Shown here in pieces: positions 34,774 to 43,321 of a stretch of 64,000 bases of DNA. This DNA comes from Saprospiraceae bacterium (lineage in GTDB: Bacteria > Bacteroidota > Bacteroidia > Chitinophagales > Saprospiraceae): positions 2,170,001 to 2,234,000 of the forward strand of contig JAWKLJ010000001.1 of NCBI GenBank assembly GCA_041392805.1, in the 5' to 3' direction. Within the stretch, counting starts at the first letter, position 1, and the number at the start of each line of letters is the position of its first letter. The notes beneath the pieces are model-generated. The model had not been told where the DNA came from. It searched no databases and worked only from the letters and a program-made list of their open reading frames with translations. Position numbers and translations under genes: made by a program.

Positions 34774-34787
34774 TCAAATCCATCTTC

Positions 34788-37700
34788 ATGGAAACCGCAA
34801 AGATGAACGACCTTGTTGAGCTAAGCCAAGTACAGATAGAGGGAGAACCCTATCTTAGGATGTCGAATAGCGATGTACTGCGGCCCTTCTTTATGAGCAT
34901 TGTGAGTAACGCCAACCATTGGATGTTTCTGTCAAGTAATGGCGGTATCAGTGCTGGTCGGAAGGATGCAGACAATGCCTTATTCCCTTACTATACGGAT
35001 GATAAGATCACTGAATCTGCTGATATTACAGGTAGCAAAACGCTGTTTTTAGTCCAAAAGGACCATAAAGTACAACTTTGGGAGCCATTCTCAGAGCGGT
35101 ACGATGGCATCTATAGCATCAACAGGAACCTGCTCAAGTCTGCCTATGGCAATAAGGTCATCTTTGAGGAAATAAACCACGACCTTGGACTTACCTTTAG
35201 GTACCAGTGGAGTACGAGCGACACCTATGGTTTTGTGAAAACCTCGACGATCATAAATAATACCCCTCAACAGGCAAGTCTATCAGTAGTTGATGGTATT
35301 CAGCATATCATGCCTTATGGCGTTCCAAGTGATTTGCAGCTGCGTTCGAGCAACCTGGTTGATGCCTATAAGAAGAGTGAATTAGAGCAAGAGACGGGCT
35401 TAGGCATCTATAGTCTGAGTGCCATCATCGTCGACAAAGCTGAACCAAGTGAAGCCTTAAAGGCCAATGTTGCCTGGTCGCTGGGCTTAGACCAACCGAC
35501 ACATTTGTTATCCTCCTTACAGCTAAGGAATTTCCGAAAGGGCATCCCCCTTCAGGAGGAAGTCGATATAAGAGCTGAAAAAGGCGCCTATTTTATCCAC
35601 GCTGACTTCCAACTGGCCCCTCATTCAGAAAAACAATGGTTGGTCATAGCAGATATCAACAAGACCCATGCTGATCTGGCCAAGCTTTCGGCAACAATAC
35701 AACGCGAGGAACGATTAGCGGAAATGGTTCGGCTTGATATCGCATTGGGAACAAATCGTCTGATAGCGCTAAATGCAGCAGCCGATGGACTACAGCTAAG
35801 CGCTGATAAATATAGAGACACGCGGCATTTCGCCAATACCTTGTTCAATATCATGCGGGGAGGAATATTTGATAACAATTATCAGATTGAAAAGCGCGAT
35901 TTTACGAGTTATCTGGCAAAGGCGAACCAGGGATCTTTCGCAAGGACTCAGGACCTAATCGCAGCACTGCCCGAGGTCTTTCCACTTTCGACCCTACAGG
36001 AAATAAGCCATAAAAGTGAAGATGAAGATTTCAACAGGCTTTGTCTGGAATACCTGCCGCTGAAGTTCAGTCGAAGGCATGGCGACCCCAGCAGGCCCTG
36101 GAACAAATTTTCGATCAACACGCGCAACGAATCGGACGGGAGCAAAATATTGGATTACGAAGGTAACTGGAGAGATATTTTTCAAAATTGGGAGGCCCTT
36201 GCCTATGCTTATCCCCTATTCATCGAAAGTATGTTGCACAAATTCTTGAATGCAAGCACCTTCGATGGCTATAACCCCTACCGAATTACAAAAGGTGGAT
36301 TTGATTGGGAGACGATCGAACCCGATGATCCGTGGTCCTATATTGGTTATTGGGGAGATCATCAGATCATCTATCTTTTGAAGTTTTTGGAATTTTCGGA
36401 AAACTATTTTCCTGGTAAGCTGGAAAAAGGCTTCGATCAGCCGCTTTTTGTCTATGCTAATGTTCCCTATAAGATCAAGTCCTTTAATGAGTTACTGAAA
36501 AACCCAAAAGATACGATCGAATTTGACCATGAATTAGATCAACAGATACGGAAACGTGTCGAAATATTAGGCGCAGACGGTGCTTTATGGTGCGATGCCA
36601 ACGGGGCCATTTATCGGGTGAATTTTGTGGAGAAGATGTTAGCAACCCTTTTGGCTAAGTTGTCCAATTTTATTCCCGAGGGCGGGATTTGGATGAATAC
36701 CCAACGGCCGGAGTGGAATGACGCGAATAATGCCCTGGTCGGCAATGGTGTATCGATGGTCACCCTCTACTATTTGCGTCGATTCCTGCATTTTTTCAAA
36801 AACCTATTGGCTGACTCGAAAATAACGCAAGTAGCCGTCTCGGAGGAATTAGTCCCATTTTTCCAACAAGTGGCAGCAACTTTTGAGCGATACAAAAACG
36901 TGTTATCCGGAAAGATCAGTGATAGCGATCGAAGGTCGATTTTGGCTGGCGTAGGGCAAGCAGGGAGTGACTATAGGAGCCAAGTATATCAGCACGGCTT
37001 CTCAGGTGTCCAGCGGCAGATAGCGATCCATGACTTAAGGCAATTTTTGGAGCTGAGTCGCCAATACCTGGAACATTCCATTGAGGCGAACCAAAGACAG
37101 GATCATCTTTATCATGCCTATAATTTGATGACGGTAGAAAATGAAACGGAAATCTCTATTGCCTACTTAAGTGAAATGTTAGAAGGACAGGTCGCTGTGT
37201 TAAGTTCAGGTTATTTGTCGTCCACAGCGGTGCTAGATCTTTTGGATGCCTTAAGAAACAGCGCTTTATACAGGGCAGATCAACATAGCTATTTACTTTA
37301 TCCAAACAAGGAATTGCCACGATTCAGAGCGAAAAACAACCTTCCCAAAGAAGCAGTCACTACCTCAGCCCTATTAACCAAGTTGGTACAAGATGGCCAT
37401 ATAGCTATCCTCGAACAGGATATCGATGGCAACTTTCATTTCAATGGCAATTTTAAAAATGCCAATGACCTTCGCGCTTCCTTGGAAGCACTCCAAAAAA
37501 CCGAGTATGCTTCACTCGCAAAATCTGAGCAGGAGAAGGTGTTACAGTGTTTTGAGCAAGTATTTGATCACAAAGCATTTACCGGAAGATCGGGCACTTT
37601 TTTTGGCTATGAGGGTCTGGGGTCCATTTATTGGCATATGGTCTCCAAATTGCAGCTGGCCGTGCAGGAATGTTGCCTAAGGGCCATTGCCAATGAAGAA

Positions 37701-38231
37701 AGCCCAGCGCTCATCGATCGCCTGGTCGAACATTACTATGAGATACAAGAAGGCATTGGGGTACACAAAGCTCCTGCTGTTTATGGGGCATTTCCGACCG
37801 ATCCGTATTCCCATACCCCTGCTGGAAAAGGGGCGCAGCAACCCGGCATGACGGGGCAGGTAAAGGAAGATATTATAAGCCGATTTAGCGAATTGGGTCT
37901 ATCCGTTAAAAAGGGGAAACTATACTTTCAGCCCTGCTTATTGAGAAGAGCGGAGTTCTTAAGGGCTCCTGAAGTTTTCGAATATGTGAATGTAAATGGC
38001 ACGTCCCAAAAACTCCTGTTGGAAGAGGGTTCCCTCTGCTTCACCTATTGCCAGGTACCGGTGGTGTATACGCTGGGAGCAGAACACCAGTTGCAGGTCG
38101 TGTATAAAGACCATTCGGCAACTTCCTCCACTGACTTAAGCCTTAGCTCGCTGGAAAGTAAAAAGCTATTTGAAAGAACGGGAGAGATCCAGAAAATTAT
38201 GGTTAAGGTAAGTACAACTATCTTGCGATGA
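34788..38231 (+). CDS. GH149-like beta-1,3-oligoglucan phosphorylase
   Basis: This very large cytoplasmic enzyme has about 1,147 residues. The start is the ATG at 34788 (METAKMNDLVELSQ) or at 34803; earlier codons overlap the GH16 gene. There is no signal peptide. An N-terminal beta-sandwich (about 1-300: FMSIVSNANHWMFLSSNGGISAGRKDADNALFPYYTDD) leads into an (alpha/alpha)-barrel with YWGDHQIIYLLKFLE, GGIWMNTQRPEWNDANNALVGNG and YEGLGSIYWHMVSKLQLAV. This layout and length match clan GH-Q phosphorylases, especially GH149, which phosphorolyse beta-1,3-oligoglucans to glucose 1-phosphate. GH94 is the other candidate but is usually shorter. It is 14 bp after GH16 and overlaps the GH30 start by four bases. 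It would let the cell save ATP when using laminari-oligosaccharides. Confidence 0.85.
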   Translation: METAKMNDLVELSQVQIEGEPYLRMSNSDVLRPFFMSIVSNANHWMFLSSNGGISAGRKDADNALFPYYTDDKITESADITGSKTLFLVQKDHKVQLWEPFSERYDGIYSINRNLLKSAYGNKVIFEEINHDLGLTFRYQWSTSDTYGFVKTSTIINNTPQQASLSVVDGIQHIMPYGVPSDLQLRSSNLVDAYKKSELEQETGLGIYSLSAIIVDKAEPSEALKANVAWSLGLDQPTHLLSSLQLRNFRKGIPLQEEVDIRAEKGAYFIHADFQLAPHSEKQWLVIADINKTHADLAKLSATIQREERLAEMVRLDIALGTNRLIALNAAADGLQLSADKYRDTRHFANTLFNIMRGGIFDNNYQIEKRDFTSYLAKANQGSFARTQDLIAALPEVFPLSTLQEISHKSEDEDFNRLCLEYLPLKFSRRHGDPSRPWNKFSINTRNESDGSKILDYEGNWRDIFQNWEALAYAYPLFIESMLHKFLNASTFDGYNPYRITKGGFDWETIEPDDPWSYIGYWGDHQIIYLLKFLEFSENYFPGKLEKGFDQPLFVYANVPYKIKSFNELLKNPKDTIEFDHELDQQIRKRVEILGADGALWCDANGAIYRVNFVEKMLATLLAKLSNFIPEGGIWMNTQRPEWNDANNALVGNGVSMVTLYYLRRFLHFFKNLLADSKITQVAVSEELVPFFQQVAATFERYKNVLSGKISDSDRRSILAGVGQAGSDYRSQVYQHGFSGVQRQIAIHDLRQFLELSRQYLEHSIEANQRQDHLYHAYNLMTVENETEISIAYLSEMLEGQVAVLSSGYLSSTAVLDLLDALRNSALYRADQHSYLLYPNKELPRFRAKNNLPKEAVTTSALLTKLVQDGHIAILEQDIDGNFHFNGNFKNANDLRASLEALQKTEYASLAKSEQEKVLQCFEQVFDHKAFTGRSGTFFGYEGLGSIYWHMVSKLQLAVQECCLRAIANEESPALIDRLVEHYYEIQEGIGVHKAPAVYGAFPTDPYSHTPAGKGAQQPGMTGQVKEDIISRFSELGLSVKKGKLYFQPCLLRRAEFLRAPEVFEYVNVNGTSQKLLLEEGSLCFTYCQVPVVYTLGAEHQLQVVYKDHSATSSTDLSLSSLESKKLFERTGEIQKIMVKVSTTILR

Positions 38232-39676
38232 GCACTTTACACACGGCCATCAATAGCTTAGCAATGGAGGTATATGAAACTTCAGCTGCGGGAAATCAAC
38301 TCAAAGAAATAACGACGTTTCCTACTGCCGATAAAGCAGTTACGATAAAGTTGTTACCCGGAGAGACCTTCCAAAAGATCACCGGCTTTGGCGGCGCCTT
38401 TACAGAAGCGGCTGCCTATCTGCTAAACAAATTGAGTCCTGAAAATCGACACAAGATACTTGAGGCCTACTTTGGTGAAAGTGGCGCCAAATATTCCTTG
38501 ACCCGAACGCACATGAATTCATGTGATTTTTCCTTAAGTCATTATTCCTATGCACCAGTGGCTGATGATAAAACATTAGCACATTTTTCAGTTGCACAAG
38601 ATCGTAATGGCATCATCCCTATGATCAAAGCAGCCCTGGCCATATCCAAGGATGGCTTTAAGATTTTAGCCTCGCCTTGGACCGCCCCTCCCTGGATGAA
38701 AGACAACAAAGACTGGTGCGGCGGTAAGTTGTTGCCAGCATATTATGACACCTGGGCATTGTTCTTTTCAAAATACATAGAGGCTTATCAGGCCGAGGGT
38801 ATTGAAATTTGGGGCTTCACGGTGGAAAATGAGCCCTTAGGGAATGGCAATAATTGGGAAAGCATGCACTTTAGCCCAGCGGAGATGACGGCCTTTGTCA
38901 AAAATCACTTAGGGCCTAAATTGGAGGCTGATGGATACGATGTAAAAATACTAGGCTACGATCAGAATAGAGACGAAGCACTACGGGAATGGGTCGAAGT
39001 CATGTACAAAGAGGAAGCATCTGCTAAATACTTTGCTGGAACAGCGGTGCATTGGTACGCTAGCACCTATGATTGGTTTCCCGAAGCGCTCCAATTTGCC
39101 CATCATGCCGCTCCACACAAACACTTGATCCAATCCGAGGCTTGCGTGGATGCTGAGGTTCCAAAATGGCAAGATGACCAGTGGTACTGGTCCAAGGAAG
39201 CCACCGATTGGGGCTGGGACTGGGCCCCGGAAAACCAAAAACACTTGCATCCCAAATATGTACCGGTATACCGCTATGCCCGGGATATGATAGGCTGCCT
39301 CAACAATTGGGTAGATGGCTGGATCGACTGGAACATGGTATTGGATAAACAAGGTGGTCCTAACTGGGCTAAGAATTGGTGTGTGGCTCCGGTCATTGTT
39401 GATCCTGATACGGATGAAGTCTATTTCACGCCTATCTACTACACCTTATGCCATTTCAGCAAATACATTAGGCCAGGTGCCCAACGAATAGGATTTGAAC
39501 ATGCCGATGAAAAGCTGATGGTAACAGCCGCCCAAAACCCGGATGGTTCCATTGCCCTGGTGATTTTAAACCAAGAATTAGCAGCAAAGGCGCTAAAAAT
39601 ATCCCTAGGCAAAAGACACACATCGCTATCGATAAGTGCCCAAGCCATACAAACCATAATGATACCCAATCCATAA
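38228..39676 (+). CDS. GH30 beta-glucosidase/beta-1,6-glucanase, cytoplasmic
   Basis: This 482-residue protein without a signal peptide overlaps the preceding phosphorylase stop by four bases (ATGA). The GH30 hallmarks are ITGFGGAFTEAAAYLL (51-66), TRTHMNSCDFSLSHYSY (92-108), WTAPPWMK, GFTVENEPLG with acid/base E202, GTAVHWYAS and HLIQSEACVD with nucleophile E304. It ends in the small beta domain (SIALVILNQELAAKALKISL). Related enzymes remove beta-1,6 branches or hydrolyse beta-glucosides. In this operon it probably clears the beta-1,6-linked glucose side groups of imported laminarin fragments so that phosphorolysis can proceed. The exact subfamily (GH30_1 or GH30_3) is not resolved. Confidence 0.92.
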   Translation: MSTLHTAINSLAMEVYETSAAGNQLKEITTFPTADKAVTIKLLPGETFQKITGFGGAFTEAAAYLLNKLSPENRHKILEAYFGESGAKYSLTRTHMNSCDFSLSHYSYAPVADDKTLAHFSVAQDRNGIIPMIKAALAISKDGFKILASPWTAPPWMKDNKDWCGGKLLPAYYDTWALFFSKYIEAYQAEGIEIWGFTVENEPLGNGNNWESMHFSPAEMTAFVKNHLGPKLEADGYDVKILGYDQNRDEALREWVEVMYKEEASAKYFAGTAVHWYASTYDWFPEALQFAHHAAPHKHLIQSEACVDAEVPKWQDDQWYWSKEATDWGWDWAPENQKHLHPKYVPVYRYARDMIGCLNNWVDGWIDWNMVLDKQGGPNWAKNWCVAPVIVDPDTDEVYFTPIYYTLCHFSKYIRPGAQRIGFEHADEKLMVTAAQNPDGSIALVILNQELAAKALKISLGKRHTSLSISAQAIQTIMIPNP

Positions 39677-39696
39677 TATATAATAAATGTAACATC

Positions 39697-41127
39697 ATGA
39701 GTAAATACAAAACTGCTGAGAAGGACCGAGTCCCTATAGTGCAAAAGTTCGCCTTTGGCGCCGGACACCTCGTCAACAATTTACTGCCGGGGGCGCTCGG
39801 TGTTTTCATGTTTTTTCTACTGACTGCCTTTGGGATGGATCCTTTTCTAGCGGGTTTATTGGGTGGTTTGCCTAGAATATTTGATGCCCTCACCGACCCC
39901 ATTATGGGATTTATTTCAGACAATACCAAATCAAGATTTGGGCGTAGAAGACCTTATATTTTTGTCGGCGCTATTTTAAGTGGCATCCTGTTTGTCGTTT
40001 TGTGGCAGCTGAACGAGGAGAATTCACAAATGTACAATTTCTGGTATTTCCTCCTTTTTTCTCTGGTTTATTTAATCGGAAACACCATTTTCTCCACGCC
40101 CTTGATTGGTCTGGGCTATGAGATGACCTCAGATTATAATGAGCGTACCCGTCTGATGGCCTTTTCCCAAACGATGGGACAAATCGCCTGGATGATCGTC
40201 CCCTGGTTTTGGGTACTAATTGCAGATCCCGATCTGTTCGAAAATCAAGCCATTGGCGTTAGGAGGCTCTCTTTGGTGGTTGGTGGTGTTTGTATTGTTT
40301 TAGGCGTTTTACCCGCTATTTTCTGCAAAGGCATTGATGCTTCACAGATGGAAAACAGGAAAGAAATTTCATTTTCTACTTTATTTTCAAATTTGATAGA
40401 CCTTTTTAAAGGAATTGTTCAGGTTGCTAAGAACAAACCCTTTATGAAGCTTTGCGGAGCTACTTTTCTGGTTTTTAATGGTTTTCAAATGGTGGCGTCT
40501 TTTAGTTATTTCATCATTGTATTTTATATGTTTAAGGGAGATTATGGTTTGGCGGGAAACTGGCCCGCCTGGTTTTCTACCGTAAGTGCTTTTGCCACCG
40601 CCTTTTTGGTTATTCCTATCATTTCCTGGCTCTCCGACAAATATGGAAAACGAAGGGCGTTTATTATTTCAACCGTTATTTCCATGGTCGGTTATGTGCT
40701 GAAATGGTGGGGCTTTGACCCAGCTAATCCTTGGTTGATCTTCATGCCGCTGCCATTTATAGCCTTTGGAATTGGTGGTTTATTCACCTTAATGATGAGC
40801 ATGACAGCTGATGTTTGTGACCTCGATGAATTGGAAAACGGGATGCCGCGTAGAGAGGGAACATTTGGAGCTATCTATTGGTGGATGGTAAAATTAGGAC
40901 AGGCCATTGCCCTGGTGCTAGGTGGTTTAGTGCTGAAATTGGTAGGATTTGACCAAAATTCCGTTACCCAAGCAGCCGAAACCCTGACCAGGCTGCGTTT
41001 GGCCGATATCATCGTGCCTGCATTCACTGCCGGATTAGCGATTTGGGTCATGTGGAATTATGACCTTACCGAAGAGAAAGCACGTGAAATCCAAGAAGAA
41101 TTGGTTGCACGGAGGGGCGAGTTATAA
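39697..41127 (+). CDS. GPH-family sugar:cation symporter (MFS)
   Basis: This 476-residue inner-membrane transporter has about 12 membrane spans. The family signature is DALTDPIMGFISDNTKSRFGRRRPYIF near residues 62-88, followed by FSTPLIGLGYEMTSDYNERTRL and, in the second half, PIISWLSDKYGKRRAFI. The cytoplasmic C-terminus is short. GPH members carry oligosaccharides or glycosides with H+ or Na+. Its position between GH30 and the GH17 genes suggests import of laminari-oligosaccharides for the leaderless enzymes of the same operon. It follows GH30 by 20 bp. Confidence 0.93.
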   Translation: MSKYKTAEKDRVPIVQKFAFGAGHLVNNLLPGALGVFMFFLLTAFGMDPFLAGLLGGLPRIFDALTDPIMGFISDNTKSRFGRRRPYIFVGAILSGILFVVLWQLNEENSQMYNFWYFLLFSLVYLIGNTIFSTPLIGLGYEMTSDYNERTRLMAFSQTMGQIAWMIVPWFWVLIADPDLFENQAIGVRRLSLVVGGVCIVLGVLPAIFCKGIDASQMENRKEISFSTLFSNLIDLFKGIVQVAKNKPFMKLCGATFLVFNGFQMVASFSYFIIVFYMFKGDYGLAGNWPAWFSTVSAFATAFLVIPIISWLSDKYGKRRAFIISTVISMVGYVLKWWGFDPANPWLIFMPLPFIAFGIGGLFTLMMSMTADVCDLDELENGMPRREGTFGAIYWWMVKLGQAIALVLGGLVLKLVGFDQNSVTQAAETLTRLRLADIIVPAFTAGLAIWVMWNYDLTEEKAREIQEELVARRGEL

Positions 41128-41176
41128 GGCCAGGTGGCCGCCAAACGGTATTCTTTTTAGACTAAAACAATCCAAT

Positions 41177-42061
41177 ATGTCATTTAGACGTGATAAACAA
41201 TGGTCCATAAGAGGGATCGACCTTAATCGCAAAACAGCGGATCAAATTACGGACATATTCCATACTGTCCTCGATGAAGGGATGCATGGTTTGTGTTATA
41301 GTGCCTATGAAGAAGGGCAAAAACCGGGGACGATCCTGACGGTGGACCAAATACGGCGACGCATGGCCATTATTGCCCCCTATACCAGGTGGATTCGCTC
41401 TTTTTCTTGTATTGAAGGAAATGAATTAATCCCTCAAGTAGCACGAGAATTTGGGCTAAAAACCCTGGTTGGGGCTTGGATTGGGCCAGATGAATCGAAA
41501 AATGCCGACGAAATGGCGGCTTTAATTGAATTGGCAGACCAGGGTTTCGTTGATATTGCAGCGGTGGGCAATGAGGTGATGTACCGACAAGACCTAAGCG
41601 AGAAGGAACTCCTAAACCATCTTTATCAGGTGAAAGCAGCCCTGCCAAATATTCCGGTTGGATATGTAGATGCCTACTATGAATTTAGCCATCGGCCCAA
41701 CATCACCGAAGCCTGTGATGTCATCCTGGCCAATTGTTACCCTTATTGGGAAGGTTGTCATATAGATTATTCGCTGGTACATATCAAGCAGATGTACTAT
41801 CAGGCATTGCATGCGGGCAATGGGAAACGCGTAATCATTACGGAAACAGGCTGGCCAAGCCAAGGTACGGGCTTAGATGATGCAGCACCCTCTAAAGTAA
41901 ATGCATTGCGGTATTTCCTCAATGTGCAAAAATGGGCTGCCCAAGACGAAATTGACCTATTCTATTTTTCCTCTTTTGATGAAGCTTGGAAAGTAGGGGC
42001 AGAAGGTGATGTAGGAGCCTATTGGGGGCTCTGGGATAAAAATGGAACACTCAAATTCTAA
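41177..42061 (+). CDS. GH17 beta-1,3-glucan-active enzyme, leaderless (first)
   Basis: The start is placed at the ATG at 41177 (MSFRRDKQWSIRGIDLN), 49 bp after the symporter stop. The frame continues upstream into the symporter gene, but that part is not credible. The protein has 294 residues and no signal peptide. GH17 motifs are GLCYSAYEEGQKPG, AAVGNEVMYR with acid/base E133, ANCYPYWEG, IITETGWPSQG with nucleophile E223, and YFSSFDEAWK. It may hydrolyse or transglycosylate beta-1,3-oligoglucans after uptake. It is paired with a second, diverged GH17 gene 20 bp downstream. A bacterial GH17 in the cytoplasm is atypical for a degrading enzyme and hints at oligosaccharide processing beside the phosphorylase. 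Confidence 0.9.
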   Translation: MSFRRDKQWSIRGIDLNRKTADQITDIFHTVLDEGMHGLCYSAYEEGQKPGTILTVDQIRRRMAIIAPYTRWIRSFSCIEGNELIPQVAREFGLKTLVGAWIGPDESKNADEMAALIELADQGFVDIAAVGNEVMYRQDLSEKELLNHLYQVKAALPNIPVGYVDAYYEFSHRPNITEACDVILANCYPYWEGCHIDYSLVHIKQMYYQALHAGNGKRVIITETGWPSQGTGLDDAAPSKVNALRYFLNVQKWAAQDEIDLFYFSSFDEAWKVGAEGDVGAYWGLWDKNGTLKF

Positions 42062-42081
42062 AATCAGACGACGCCCTGCTT

Positions 42082-43014
42082 ATGAATCAAGCCGACCTAT
42101 CCCCCTTTCCCTTTGACCGTGCCATCTGCTATTCGGGCTTTCGGGAAGGGCAACATCCGGGGGGCCTCCATCCCAGCTATAACCAAATAAAGGAGGACCT
42201 ATTGATCCTGCAAGGCCACTGGAAATATTTGCGCCTTTATGATTGTGATCTACATGCTGAGCGGACCTTAGCGGTTATTCGCAATGAGCAGCTGGATTTC
42301 AAGGTAATGTTAGGCGCATACATCGTCGCCGAAATGAACAATTTTGGCTGCCCCTGGGGAGGTGGTGTTTACTCAGCAGCGCAGTTGGAATCCAACCGTA
42401 CTCACAATTTAAAGCAAATAAACAAGTTAATTGACTTTGCCAATCAGTATCCTGATCTTATTTGTTCCTTATCGGCTGGTAACGAAGCTTGTGTAGATTG
42501 GACGGATCATTACGTACCCGTTGAGCGCGTAATTGAATATGTCAAGTTAATTAAAAAAGGCGCTAAACAGCCCGTTACCTTTTGCGAAAACTATGTGCCC
42601 TGGTTGAATAAATTGAAACCTTTGGTGGAAGCAGTCGATTTTATTTCCATTCATACCTATCCCGTGTGGGAATACAAGCAAATCCACGAATCAATTGCTT
42701 ACACCAAAGCTAATTATTACGCCGTTGCCGACTTATACCCGCACAAAGCGGTTATCATCACGGAAGCAGGTTGGACCACACAATCCAACGGAAACGGTAT
42801 CAACCCGCAACAGGTAAACGAGGCGCTGCAAAAAGCCTATTATGATGATTTAATGGAATGGACCAACTCCGAACGAATCCTCACCTTTGTTTTTGAAGCC
42901 TTTGATGAGCCTTGGAAAGGCTCACCCGACCCACTGGAACCCGAAAAACATTGGGGCCTATTTAAGCTTGACCGCACACCTAAATTAGTCGTTCAACATC
43001 TTTCGAAGCATTAA
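42082..43014 (+). CDS. GH17 beta-1,3-glucan-active enzyme, leaderless (second)
   Basis: This 310-residue protein has no signal peptide and is the last gene of the glucan operon. GH17 landmarks are AICYSGFREGQHPGG, YLRLYDCDLHAERTL, SLSAGNEACVDW with acid/base E135, ISIHTYPVWEY, VIITEAGWTTQ with nucleophile E228, and FVFEAFDEPWKGSPDPLEPEKHWG. It is clearly diverged from the preceding GH17, so the two probably differ in chain-length preference or in the balance of hydrolysis and transfer. No obvious terminator follows; the next 300 bp separate it from katG. Confidence 0.92.
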   Translation: MNQADLSPFPFDRAICYSGFREGQHPGGLHPSYNQIKEDLLILQGHWKYLRLYDCDLHAERTLAVIRNEQLDFKVMLGAYIVAEMNNFGCPWGGGVYSAAQLESNRTHNLKQINKLIDFANQYPDLICSLSAGNEACVDWTDHYVPVERVIEYVKLIKKGAKQPVTFCENYVPWLNKLKPLVEAVDFISIHTYPVWEYKQIHESIAYTKANYYAVADLYPHKAVIITEAGWTTQSNGNGINPQQVNEALQKAYYDDLMEWTNSERILTFVFEAFDEPWKGSPDPLEPEKHWGLFKLDRTPKLVVQHLSKH

Positions 43015-43321
43015 TCCTTTATCCTCAATAGACAAGCGCTTAGATTTTGCTGCCCACGTGCAAGGATCATAACTATTACTAATAACAGGATAATTTTTAG
43101 TAATAGGCTTTGTGCTAACTTTACCCTATTACTACTCGATTTAGCCAAAATGGCACCTTCAGTTGCCAAAAGTTGGTGAAAATTGTACGAGAAGTCGTTT
43201 TCCGTGCCTAAGGCACAAACTGCCTGTTGACTCCAGATTTTATACCCATTTTGCGTCTAAACAGGGCGCAAATCGAGTAAATATGCTGAGTTTTCCTATT
43301 AAAAACAATAATTAATATCAT
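43015..43321. promoter_or_regulatory. katG upstream region with inverted repeats
   Basis: The gap holds TATTACTAA (43074-43082) with its complement TTAGTAATA (43097-43105) and a third TATTACTA at about 43127. There is also the palindrome GTGCC-TAA-GGCAC (43204-43216). Either could be a regulator site for katG. No clear OxyR or PerR box could be named. Confidence 0.35.

Noticed and set aside
41060..41176. 39-codon upstream extension of the first GH17
   Set aside because: It overlaps the symporter gene's end and lacks a signal peptide; MSFRRDKQW at 41177 matches the start of the GH17 domain.
24662..43014. SusC/SusD homologues in the glucan locus
   Set aside because: No TonB-dependent receptor plug or SusD-like helical lipoprotein is found; the first two genes are a GH-barrel fusion and a modular beta-rich lipoprotein.
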